From Lepiota brunneoincarnata (taxonomy: Eukaryota > Basidiomycota > Agaricomycetes > Agaricales > Agaricaceae), in contig JAEBUN010000038.1 of assembly GCA_023014365.1 (NCBI GenBank), forward strand, positions 310,001 to 374,000: a stretch of 64,000 bases of DNA. The letters run 5' to 3'. Below, piece after piece: positions 23,447-34,500 of the stretch. Within the stretch, counting starts at the first letter, position 1; every line of letters begins with the position of its first letter. The notes beneath the pieces are model-generated. The model had not been told where the DNA came from. It saw nothing but the letters and a program-made list of their open reading frames with translations, and did not search any database. The position numbers and the translations under genes were made by a program.

Positions 23447-24108
23447 TGTCATATCCATGCCCACTCAGAGTCTAATCATTTAAACTTCAGCTTCTCAACT
23501 CCACATGTGCTCCAGACAACAACCCTCTGCCCTCCGACTTGGCCCCAACTTGCTCCAACTGCAACCCACTGCCCTGATTACACAACCACCTCCACATGTG
23601 CCATGGTCACCTGATCCTTGGTGTCTCTAATTCCCAGTCTCCATTTCCTGTCCATAGTCAAGATACATTATCAGTCTCCATACCTGTACCGGTTTCCATT
23701 CCATTCATAATCCATTTGTAATCCATTTGTAACTATATCAGTCTCTGCTTCACTCCGCACATAGTCAGTACAAGTCATATTTCGTAAGGCCAGTAGTATA
23801 TATACCATAGGTACTTGGCTTGTACTCTTCAGTCTGATAATCAAATTGAGCAGCAGACCAGCTCCCTGTTCCATATCCTCTCCTCTCTTCTGCCTTGCTC
23901 TGCTTCAGCTCCGACTTCCTGAAATACAGACTAGGATAGCAGGAGGGCACAGCACATAAGCTGAGGCCACAAGTCCAACCCCCCACCTGAAGTACTCCAC
24001 TTCAGTTCCAAAGTCTACATACTGACTTTGCCCTGTCCCCCAGTTACCTTATATCAAGGATACCACCCTGACCCTCCACTTTGGTCCCAACCTGCACTGG
24101 CTCTAACA
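23447..24108 (+). repeat. 3' LTR of family B element
   Basis: 662 bp, closely similar to 16293-16953 with scattered transitions (for example TTATTGGTCTCC versus TTATCAGTCTCC), showing that the insertion is not recent. Followed by CCAAG, the target duplication. Confidence 0.92.
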
Positions 24109-24478
24109 CCAAGAATCATTGGAACTAGATGCTGTTGTCACTGGATAACAGATGAAGGCATACCAAAAATAAGAATGCTTCTGATGTGGAGCAAATGATC
24201 ATTGGGTTAGCAAATGTCTACACCCACTGCCAGCCAGACACTTCCCAGGAATGCATACAAATCCACCGCACCTAGCTAGAAACCCAAACCATCCACCTTA
24301 TCAAGGAAATAAGCCCAACCCCAGCTTTAAACCCCAACAATGCAAGTACTCTCTTGCTGTTGCAGAAGTAGCATCTCAGATGTGTCAAATGGTTGATGAA
24401 CTTAATCTGGAACTGCAACAAGAACTCCATTCTGTGCTAGCCAAAGATCTGGAGATGCATCCATTCCAGGATTTTTAA
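24109..24478 (+). pseudogene. Gag of A3, 3' part
   Basis: Continuation of the A3 gag after the B element: ESLELDAVVTG, a zinc knuckle with TGA (CF*CGANDHWVSKC, near 24178-24220), then CKYSLAVAEVASQMCQMVDEL and the tail PFQDF before TAA at 24476-24478. Confidence 0.8.
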
Positions 24479-24599
24479 AAAGGAACACTGTTGATTGATG
24501 TATGCCTGCACATTCCAGAACTCAGAAGGACTTTATATACTTTCACTCCCAGAAAGACAATTTCTTGATAAACTCTGTACAATTATGACTCTCCCCAAA

Positions 24600-27500
24600 T
24601 AAAAGATCCCTTTTCCTACCCATCAAGATTTGGAGTGAACAGACATCAAAACCCATGGCCATCACTGCCCTGATAGACTCAGGTGCCCAAGGGAACTTTA
24701 TCTCCCACAAAGTTGTTGAACAACATGGTTATCAAACCAAATAGCTGGACCAACCAATCCCCCTCAGTAACACTGATGGAACTGACAATCAACATGGCAA
24801 GATCCATGAATACATCAAAATCAAAACTATCATAGATGGAAGAGATTGCACACTGGAAGCATACATCACCAATACTGGTGAAAAAGACCTTACTATCAGA
24901 TTTCCCTAGTTGGAACAATACAATCCCAACATCAACTGGAAGACTAAGACATTCTCTTGGAAACCCCAAATCAATTACCAGGACTTTTCCAAACTCCTCA
25001 GAGCCCTTCAACAACCTGTTGAACTCAACTCTATCACCATGGATATAATGGCTGGAAAAACCTCTCAACCCAAAGAAAACCCAGAAGAATATATCAACCT
25101 TTCAAATGTTGACCTTAATACCTTCTCTCTAAAAGAGAAATGAACCCAATGCTTCTAACCCCATTAGAAGTAAATGCCAAAGCTATGCATGCCACAATGC
25201 TCCATAATGAGCAACATAATCTGACAAAATCAGCAAAACAAAAGGAAAACAACCATAATCAAATAAAGAACCACCTGAGATCCCTTGGAGATTTGCCCAA
25301 TAGGCTAAAATATTCAACAAGAAAACCTCCAAACAATTCCCACCATCAAGAACATTTGACCATGAAATCAAACTAAAACCAACATTTGAAGTGAAATCGA
25401 TGAAACCTTATCAAGTAGCACCTGCCAAAGAAAAAGCATTCAAGGAGTTTATGGATGAAAACCTCCAAAAAGGGTACATCTGTCCCTCAAAATCCCCTAT
25501 GGCATCACCCTTTTTCTTTGTTACCAAGAAAGGAGGAGACTTCTGACCCTGCCAGGACTACTGTTATCTTAATAATCACATGGTCAAAAACACCTACCCA
25601 ATTCCCATGATCTCCTCTATCATGGATAAACTCAAAGGAGCTAAGTACTTCACTAAGCTTGACATCCACCTAGGATACAATAACATTAGAATCAAAGATG
25701 GCAATCAATGGAAAGCAGTGTTCAAGACTCCTATGGGTCTTTTTGAACCAACTGTAATATTTTTTGGACTTTGCAACAGTCCTGCAATGTTCCAACACAT
25801 GATGGACACACTATTCTCTGGAATATTGGAGAAAGGAGGAATCATCATCTATATGGATGATATATTAATCTATGGAAAAACTCAAGAAGAAACCAACCAA
25901 CTTACAGAAAAAGTACTGCAAATTCTGCAGGAAAATGACCTATACCTCAAAACAGAGAAATGCAAATTCAACAAACAATGACTCAAATACCTTGGCATGA
26001 TTATCATGCCAGACAAAATTAAGATGGACCCTGGAAAACTCAAGGGGATAGAAGACTGGCCAGTGCCAAAAACTGTCCAACAAATTCAGAAATTTATTGG
26101 ATTCTGCAACTTCTACTGGAAGTTCATTCACAGTTACTCCCACCATACAAAACCCCTTAATCAGCTCCTATCCAAATTGACCAAATTCAACTGGAAAGAA
26201 GAACAACAGAAAGCATTTGAAATGCTCAAGAACAAACTCTTAAAAGAACTGGTACTCCTCATGCCTGACTTCACAAAGCCCTTCAAAATAGAAGCCGATG
26301 CTTCCAAATTCACATCAGAAGCTGTCCTGTACCAGCACAACATCAATGGAATATGGAAACCCATATCATTCTATTCAAAAGTGTTTGGACTAGCTGAACA
26401 AAATTATGACATCTATGACAGGGAACTCCTTGCTATTATCTGAGCCCTTGAAGAATGGCACCACTATCTCCTTGGCAGCCCTCACATTGTCCATATCAAA
26501 ATGGATCATCAAAACCTCACATACTGGCATAAACCCCAGAAAATAAACTGCCAACAAGCATGATGGGTCCAAACTCTCACTGATTATAACTTCAAACTCA
26601 AACATGTACCAGGATTAAAGATCCCAGCACCAGATGCCCTTTCAAGACACCCAGACCACATTCCCAATGAGGATAACAATAATGAAGATATCACCATGCT
26701 TCCAGAAAACCTCTTCATTGCCACAACTGACTTAGAAGATCAAAAAACAATCATGGTACTCCCAGATCACCTCTTTATTGCCACAGTCAATATAGAACTT
26801 CAAGAAAGAATCATGGAATCACCCAAATATGATGCTAGAACTACCAAAGCATTCAAACTCCTCAAAGAATCACACCCTAACACTGCTGATAAAGATTTCA
26901 GAACAGTCCCAACCTCAAATGGTCCACTCCTCACATTTCAAGAATGTGTCATCATTCCAGAAGACCTTCAACTCAGATGTGATGTCATTGCAAGATACCA
27001 CAACCACCCCACACATGGCCACCCTGGAGAACAGGAAACATATTGCCTTGCCAAGAAAGAAGTGTATTGGCCAGGAATGTCAATGTTCATAAAAAACTAC
27101 ATCAAAGGCTGTCCAGAATGTCAACAGCACAAGATCATCTGACAACTGGACCATGCTCCAATCCAACTAATTCAACTGGCATCCTTCTTATGCCTATTTA
27201 GCCAGATCTCATGGGATCTTATCACCAGTCTCCCACCATCTATGGGAAACAACACAATATTGTCCATGGTGGACCATGGCCTTATGAAGGGGGTAGTTTT
27301 CATCCCTAATGACATCAGAAGACTCCTTATCAAAAAAGTGTTCACATGATATAGCCTCCCTGACAAAATCATATCAGACAGAGACCCTAGATTTGCTGCC
27401 CAATCCCTCAGACAACTAGCAAAACAATTAAACATCAAACAAGCCTTCTCCACAGCCTACCACCCACAAATGGATGGAACAACAGAATGATACAACCAAG

Positions 27501-27942
27501 AAATAAAAACCTATCTATCTATATACTGCACCAGAAATCCTCATGAATGGTCAGAAACACTCCCAATCCTCAAATTCTCCCACAACTCCAAAACACATGC
27601 CAAGAATCAGAAATCCCCATTTGAACTCATCATGGGATACAACCCTCCAGCAATCCCTACTGTTATGGAAACATCAAACTTTCCATCACTAGATGATCAC
27701 ATCAGACTTCTAGATGATGCCCAAAAAGAAGCACATGCTGCCCATCAAATATCCACCAATATTATGAAACAAAGAAGCAGAAGAACTGCCAAACCCCTTG
27801 AACATGTCAGAAAGTATGGCTAGAAGCCAAAACCTCAAACTTCCATTCCAATCATGAAAAATATCTCCAAAAAGACTAGGACCATTCACCATTACAGAAG
27901 TCTTGTCACCAATGACATACAAACTTCAACTCCCAATCAAAT
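24600..27942 (+). pseudogene. Pol of A3, main part
   Basis: Protease (IDSGAQGNFIS, near 24675), RT (25580-25981, YMDD near 25855), RNase H (near 26290), integrase HHCC finger (HNHPTHGH... CPECQQHK, 27002-27131) and integrase core, ending at QLPIK where a B solo LTR is inserted. Stops are frequent and mostly TGA (for example 25979-25981, where A2 keeps CGA). At 25898-25900 this copy has CAA where A2 has TGA. Inactive. Confidence 0.83.
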
Positions 27943-28592
27943 TGTCATATCCATGCCAACTCAGAGTCTAATCACTTAAACTTCAGCTTCTCAATTCCAC
28001 GTGTGCTCCACACAACAACCCTCTGCCCTCTGACTCAGCCCCAATTTGCTCCAACTGCAACCCACTGCCCTGATCATGCGACCACCTCCACACATGCTGT
28101 GGTCACCTGACCCTCAGTGTCTCTAGTTCCAGTCTCCATTTCCCATCTGTAGTCAAGATACATTATTGGTCTCCATACCTGTACTGGTTTCCATTCCATT
28201 CATAATCCATTTGTAACTATATCAGTCTCCACTTTGCTCCGCACGTAGTCAGTACGAGTCATAGTTCGTAAGGCTAGTAGTATATATACCGTAGGTACTT
28301 GGCTTGTACTCTTCAGTCTGATAATCAAATCAAGCAGCAGACCAGCTCCCTGTTCCATATCCTCTCCTCTCTTCTGTCTCGCTCCGCTTCAGCTCCGACT
28401 TCCTGAAATACGGACTAGGACAGCAGGAGGGCACAGCACATATGCTGAGGCCGCAAGTCCAACTCCCCACCTGACATACTCCGCCTCGGTCCTGAAGTCT
28501 ACATACTGACTTTGCCCTATCCCCCAGTTACCTTATACCAAGGACACCACCCTGACCCTCCGCTTTGGTCCCAATCTGCACTGGCTCTAACA
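27943..28592 (+). repeat. Solo LTR, family B, TSD CAAAT
   Basis: A 650 bp family-B LTR (TGTCATATCC...GGCTCTAACA) with perfect CAAAT duplications at 27938-27942 and 28593-28597, inside the integrase C-terminal part of A3 pol. The reading QLPIK|WKIH is restored when it is removed, as in A2 near 9660. Confidence 0.94.
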
Positions 28593-28597
28593 CAAAT

Positions 28598-28791
28598 GGA
28601 AGATACATACACTCAATATTCCACCAAAACCTTCTTACCCCATTTAATGAAACAGAAGCATACAGATCCTATCTGACACCACCACTACCTGACATCATCA
28701 ATGATGAAGAGGAATACAAAATCAAAACTATCCTCAATCACCACTGATACTGCAGAAAACTCCAATACTATATCAAATGGAAAGGATACTC
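28598..28791 (+). pseudogene. Pol of A3, chromodomain 5' half
   Basis: The short stretch between the B solo LTR and the C element. It covers the end of the integrase and the first half of the chromodomain (EEYKIKTILNHH, then YYIKWKGYS), interrupted at GGATACTC by the C insertion. The rest lies at 37039 onward. Confidence 0.8.
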
Positions 28792-29489
28792 TGTTATGAA
28801 CAGTCCAGACCGGGAAGAACAAGAATTACTGTTCGACTTTACAAGATGGGTACAGGAGACTACAGACCAACTACGGGCACAAGAATACGAAGACGAGGAA
28901 GGGGAATACTACACCGCCATGCAGGACTTGGCGAGAGAAGCAGGAATGGAGATAACCTTGGAGGATATATTGGAATACCCCGAGGACGAGGAAGATAACC
29001 ATGGATCAACCGATCCAACCTCCGATGCGGATGGAAGCACCGAGAGAACGGAGAGCGAGAATGGAGAAGACTCCATGGAGATACAATCGGGAGAAGGAGA
29101 TTATGAGTCAGAGGAAAGCGATGGAACATCGCACAGCAGTAGCGAGAGTACTGACTCATTGTAATATAAATAACGCTAGGATGCCATCAGCCAGGATGTG
29201 CATCATGGTCAGGACTGCGCACGACCAGTAGAACAGCCAAGTAACCTATAACGAGTATATAGTATCTCATAGGTATATAAGGCCTGTACAAGTAGAGATT
29301 AAAGCCTCAAGCTTTAATCTTGTTAACAGCGGTCGTTTACCTCTCTGCCTTAACTTGGCGTCTTCCCTCGTTATCTCATTGAGCGCGATCCACTAAGCTC
29401 TATAAGGCCAACCGTCTCGGACACCTTGTAGAGTGATTGAAGGCCGTCTCCAGTTATCCTCGGATACAGAAGGAGCACGGATCATAACA
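28792..29489 (+). repeat. 5' LTR of family C element
   Basis: 698 bp, TGTTATGAACAG...GATCATAACA. Its U3 contains the last 121 codons of ORF3b plus the stop (28796-29164). TATA box TATATAAGG at 29274-29282. The predicted transcription start is near 29309, where AAGCTTTAATCT is complementary to the primer site. A 10-bp inverted repeat (29295-29304 with 29311-29320) overlaps that start. Confidence 0.95.
29295..29320 (+). promoter_or_regulatory. Hairpin at the predicted mRNA start of family C
   Basis: AGATTAAAGC at 29295-29304 and GCTTTAATCT at 29311-29320 form a perfect 10-bp stem with a 6-nt loop. The right arm is also the 5' end of the self-priming sequence. It therefore occurs three times as a related unit: the left arm (sense to the primer site), the right arm, and the primer site after the LTR. 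The left arm could compete with the primer site for pairing in DNA, or in transcripts that start upstream. Confidence 0.6.
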
Positions 29490-30416
29490 TTAGATTAAAG
29501 CTTCCTTTGGACAACCTCCATCGTACACCCCGTGGTATCGGTACGCCTTGTCGCTACCCTTCCACACCGGCAGACGATACGCTTTATCGCTATCCGAGTG
29601 CCAACCGTATCTGACGACACGCCTTGTCGCTGTCCGGTGATACACCCCCGTAGAGCAGGCCACCATACCCTCTGCACCCTTGGTCAGACGCACCGAAAGC
29701 GTTGATAGGTCATCCACACCTTTAAGTGTTGATTGGGATAACGCACCCGTAAGCGTTGTATACAGGTCATCCGCACCTTCAAGCGTCGATTGGGATAACG
29801 CACCCGCAAGCGTTGTTTATTCACCCTCACCTTCACCCTCGACTTCTTCCCTCTTCACCCTGTCTACAAACCGAAACGACCCCCTTGCCACCGACTACGA
29901 AGAATCCAACAGTTCTGACTGGTCAACAACCGACTCCGAACCCGACTTCACACCCCCTCCACCACGGACCCTAAAAAGAAAACAAAACCTATACCCCTCA
30001 CTCGTTCACCCTCTGGTTCCGCACCGTACCCTACACAACCTACCGAGAGAGTTCAACGTCGAACAGAAGACCCAGGATACCCAGCACCCCCAGCATCAGT
30101 TCTTCAATCCCTACCTAAACAACCACCACCTGAAAGAACTGCCACCTCTACCCGTTCAAAGCTCGGGGAGCCGATTCATAGAACATCTACCCCATCCTCC
30201 GGTCCTCAACCCTCAACAAGTACAAGAACTAGCGACAACACTTCGCAACAGAAACCCCCAAGAACATTCTCACCCCTCGCATCACCACTTGGATCACCGG
30301 TACACTCACCGCCTCGATCCAGTTCCCCTGTACAATCCGAACCATCCGAAGTTAGCCCCACTACCGGGTCTATTCACACTTCCGACGAAGAATCCACAAC
30401 CTCTGACATTAACAAT
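29490..30416 (+). other. ATG-free leader of family C with short repeats
   Basis: 927 bp between LTR and gag ATG. I found no ATG in it in any forward frame, nor between the predicted transcription start (29309) and the LTR end. It holds a motif ACGCCTTGTCGCTRYCC-like three times (near 29540, 29576, 29619) and a 60-bp tandem unit around GATTGGGATAACGCACCC (near 29730 and 29790). Two forward frames stay open for long stretches, but neither has a start codon. Best read as a scanned 5' untranslated leader. Confidence 0.7.
29492..29503 (+). promoter_or_regulatory. Self-priming primer binding site of family C
   Basis: AGATTAAAGCTT, 2 bp after the LTR end, is the exact reverse complement of 29309-29320, which lies 35 bp downstream of the TATA box. 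Same geometry as families A and B. Confidence 0.8.
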
Positions 30417-31541
30417 ATGGCCTCCTCCGCAAAAATTAACACACCCCCAACCTTTAATGGAGAGACCGACTACTTCCGCCTCTGGAAGGATGCAGTACAA
30501 CTATACATCGATGCAAAACCAGGAGCCTTTTCCGATGACAAGACCAAGATACAATTCGCCCTTTCATACATGTCCACCGGCCCCGCCGCAACATGGAGAG
30601 GAGCATTCTTGGAATCAAACAAAGAACTTGATGGAAGCCAGACCCTTCCGACATGGAAGAAATTTCTCGAAGGACTCGATACATCCTTCGCCCCAAACAA
30701 TGTCCCCGCCGATGCAATGGACAGAATCCGCCACCTCAAACAGAATGGACGATATATCGATGATTACATATCCCAGTTCCAGATACTCGCCTATCAGGCC
30801 GACCTTGGAGATGGAGTGGCGGCGGTCAACTATTTCAAGAACGGGCTGGATCGCCCCGTCGCAATCAAGACAATTAGCCTCAATCCAGGAAACAAACTCA
30901 GCGACTGGTTCAAACAAGCTCGAACAGCATATCAAATACTACAAACTCAACGCGACTATATGCAAACTCGAGGAACTCCCTCGTTTCCAACGACTTCGCG
31001 CACTCGCCCATTTAAAGGGAAAAGAAATGCTTTTACGCGCCGTGTCCCACTGCCCTATCAAGCAACAGACCCTAACGCAATGGATATTGACCAACTCGCC
31101 GAAGCAGTCTACAACCTCGACTTTGAGGACGAGCCAGATCTACTCGCCGAGGAAGCTGATGAAGACGAGGAGACCGAAGAAGACAGACTCCACCAGTTGG
31201 TACAAGAACGCACCCGCGAAGCCCTCAATGCAATCCTCACGGACGCCCAAAGAAAGGATCTCAAAGAAAAGAGATGCTTCAACTGCCGCAAGACTGGACA
31301 CTTCGCCCGCGAATGCCCCATCAAGAAGACAATATATCGCCGATCCGAATTACCCCGCAATCTGGATGCCAGAAACCGGTCAAATGCGATATCCAGAAGA
31401 AGACAAGCAAGTTATAGGAAGAAGAATTCCCTATACAACATACTAGAAGATGCAACCGACGAGGAAGTCGAGGACATCTACGAACATTTTGCAAATGAAT
31501 CCAACCACCCAGATGCCCCTATGGTCAAGGATTTTGCCTAA
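30417..31541 (+). CDS. Gag polyprotein of family C
   Basis: 374-residue Gag. It starts at the first ATG of the predicted transcript (MASSAKINTPPTFNGETDYF). Retrotransposon-gag capsid region at about residues 10-180 (LWKDAVQLYIDAKPGAF ... LSYMSTGPAATWRGAF). Basic linker, acidic stretch (EEADEDEETEEDRLHQL) and a CCHC zinc knuckle at about 286-299 (CFNCRKTGHFAREC) for RNA packaging. Ends with TAA at 31539-31541. The pol frame opens at 31499 in the -1 register, leaving a 43-bp overlap for a frameshift. I did not find a textbook slippery heptamer there. Intact. Confidence 0.92.
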   Translation: MASSAKINTPPTFNGETDYFRLWKDAVQLYIDAKPGAFSDDKTKIQFALSYMSTGPAATWRGAFLESNKELDGSQTLPTWKKFLEGLDTSFAPNNVPADAMDRIRHLKQNGRYIDDYISQFQILAYQADLGDGVAAVNYFKNGLDRPVAIKTISLNPGNKLSDWFKQARTAYQILQTQRDYMQTRGTPSFPTTSRTRPFKGKRNAFTRRVPLPYQATDPNAMDIDQLAEAVYNLDFEDEPDLLAEEADEDEETEEDRLHQLVQERTREALNAILTDAQRKDLKEKRCFNCRKTGHFARECPIKKTIYRRSELPRNLDARNRSNAISRRRQASYRKKNSLYNILEDATDEEVEDIYEHFANESNHPDAPMVKDFA

Positions 31542-34500
31542 GGAGACTAGCCACCACGTCTAGCCCTCCACAAAGACCTCCTTCCCTTTCCTATTCACAA
31601 AATGATATTAATGTTGTAAAGTTACAGGAATCGTCAGCACGCGTAATACATCTACCCTGTCGAATCCGAAAACACAAGTTCACTAAGGAAGGACCCGAAA
31701 GCGTGGAACTACTTGCCCTACTCGACTCAGGAGCAGCAGGAAACTTTATTGACCCCGGAATGGTCAAACAACATTCATTCAAAACAACACCCCTCGATCG
31801 ACCCATCGAAGTACGAAATGCCGATGGATCTGTTAACGAAAATGGAACAGCCACCCACTACACGACCCTCAACCTAACGGTTAACGGGAAGAATATGGAG
31901 ATCAAACCAAAAGTAGTCTCCCTCGGAAGCCCAAGACTCATCCTTGGATTCCCTTGGCTTGCAGAACACAACCCAGACATCGACTGGGATGCCAAGCAAC
32001 TACGCTGGAGAAACGAACGTTGGGACAACACTATATTCCGAGAACTCATCCAATCCATGGAACCCGATTGGATCTACAATGACCAACTCAACCACATCTC
32101 CACACTAGAGCCCACAAGCTTCGAAGAAATCAACTTCAAAGCCTCCGCATCACAATTCCTCGCTGTACAACACGGAGAAAAGAAAAACGACGACCCAAGA
32201 AAAGTCGTACCCACGGAATTCCACGAATACCTCCCAGTATTTAGCAAGAAACAAGCCGAACGATTTCCCCCACAACGACCATGGGATCACAAAATTGAAC
32301 TCAAGGAATCATTCAAACCAATTGCCATGAAGTCCTACCGACTCTCCCTCAATGAAGAAAAGGAACTCGACACGTTCCTAGAAGAAAACCTTCAAAAGGG
32401 ATACATTCGACCATCCGAATCGCCAATGGCATCACCTTTCTTCTTCGTAGGAAAGAAAGATGGAAAACTACGCCCCTGTCAAGACTACAGGTACCTCAAC
32501 GAGCATACCGTCAAAAATGCGTACAACCTCCCCCTCATCTCTCATATTCTCGACAAACTCCGAGGATCAAAATACTTTACCAAACTCGATGTACGAGCAG
32601 GATACAACAACATCCGCATACGCAAAGGAGATGAATGGAAAGGAGCTTTCAGGACACCCCGAGGATTATTCGAACCCACGGTTATGTTCTTTGGAATGTG
32701 TAACTCCCCAGCAACATTCCAAACCATGATGGACTCATTATTCCGAAAACTCATCGACAATGGAGGAGTAATCGTTTACATGGACGACATCCTCATTCAC
32801 GCAAAAACAAAACAAGAACTTCGACGCCTCACAAGAGAAGTACTCAAAATACTCAAGGACAACGATCTATACCTCAAAACCGAGAAATGCGAATTCGAAC
32901 GACAACGACTCGAATATCTAGGAGTTATTATCACTCCCGACTCAGTTTCGATGGACCCAGCAAAGCTCAAAGGCATCGCTGAATGGCCAACACCAACTAC
33001 CCCGCGCGACGTACGAAAATTCATAGGGTTTTGCAACTTCTATCGAAAATTCATACACCAATACGCCACATGGGCAAAACCTCTCAACGCCCTAATGTCC
33101 AAAACCAAGAAATTCGAATGGACAGAAGAATGCCAAAACGCCTTCGATACTCTCAAGAGGAAATTCCAAAGCGAACCGGTACTAATGGTCCCCGACCGAG
33201 ACAAACCCTTCGAAATCGAATGCGACGCATCACTATTTGCATCAGGAGCAGTCCTACTTCAACGCGACAACAATGGAGTTAAACACCCAGTCGCATACTT
33301 CTCGAAAGGATTCTCACCAGCCGAACGCAACTATCATTGCTCCGAACAGGAACTCTTCGCCATTATCCGAGCACTCAAAGAATGGCGCCACCACATAGAA
33401 GGATCATCACACAAGACCATCGTATGGTCAGATCACGACAACCTTCGCCGCTGGAGAAAACCCGAAGACCTCAGCAGAAGACAAGCCCGATGGATTGCCT
33501 ACATGCAACGATTTGACATCGAAATCCGACATATCCCTGGAAAGAAAAATGGACCAGCAGATGCCCTTTCCAGACGACCCGATCATGAACCCAAGACAAG
33601 AGACAACAAACAGGTCGTTGCACTCCCTGACAAATTCTTCACCCCAAAACAGCCACAACATATCCATATTATCGACGAAAATACTAAACAGGAAATAAAA
33701 GAGCTGTGGAAGAAAAAGAAACAGACCGACATCGCCCAAGAAGACGACTCAGGACACCCACGTGTTCAGGGAAAACTATTTATACCACAAGATTTACACC
33801 TCAGACGCCGCTTACTGCAAAGAGTACACGACTCACCCATCGCAGGACACCCTGGAATCGCAGAAACAACTAGAAAACTCCAGGAATACGCCTACTGGCC
33901 CGGGATGCGATCATTTGTCAAAAACTACGTCAAAGGATATGGCGCTTGCCAACAATACAAGATCAATCGCCACCCCCTAAAACCACCGCTTCAACCTATC
34001 CCTGGACCCCGTTCTACCCGTCCATTCTCGAACATCTCGATGGATCTTATCACAGACCTACCCCCGGACGGACCCCATGATTCTATACTGGTCGTGGTCG
34101 ACCAGCTTACGAAGGGGATAATTCTAGAACCTACTGCGAAAACCGCCAATGCGGACAAGATCGCCGAAATTCTTATCAAACGGCTATTCTCTAGATTTGG
34201 CCTTCCCGAGAAAGTTCTCAGTGATCGCGACCCCAGATTCGCTGCCAAATCCATGAAAGAATTCTACAAACAACTCGGAATCGAACAAGCACTCTCTACC
34301 ACCTACCACCCCCAGACAGACGGACAAACAGAGCGATTCAATCAAGAAATAGAACTCTACCTTGGCATCTATTGCTCATCGAACCCGAACAAATGGGTAA
34401 AGGCACTCCCACTCCTGGAATATGTCCACAACTCGAAAACACACGCCGAACACCAACATACCCCATTTGAACTCCTCTATGGATCAAGCCCCAAAGGATT

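Larger units (their letters stand above)
16293..24108 (+). mobile_element. Complete Ty3/gypsy chromovirus, family B, TSD CCAAG
   Basis: A 7816 bp element with LTRs 16293-16953 and 23447-24108 (TGTCATATCC...GGCTCTAACA), flanked by perfect CCAAG duplications at 16288-16292 and 24109-24113 inside the gag of A3. It has a self-complementary primer site after the 5' LTR, gag, pol with PR-RT-RH-IN-chromodomain, an antisense gene remnant in the 3' part, and a G-rich polypurine tract. Gag and pol carry several stops, nearly all TGA, and the integrase has lost a catalytic Asp. Structurally complete but no longer autonomous. Intermediate in age between families A and C. Confidence 0.92.

Noticed and set aside
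28860..29159. Antisense frame in the family C LTR (and its copy at 36404-36703)
   Set aside because: It mirrors the ORF3b acidic tail on the opposite strand; no motif or independent support.
29490..29503. tRNA primer binding site after the LTRs
   Set aside because: None of the three families begins with TGG or another common tRNA 3' complement, and self-complementarity explains the sites.
29680..31446. 588-codon forward frame overlapping family C gag
   Set aside because: No ATG until deep inside gag, and the region is Pro/Ser-rich with few stop-prone codons. The gag frame has the capsid and zinc-knuckle motifs. Treated as a shadow plus leader.
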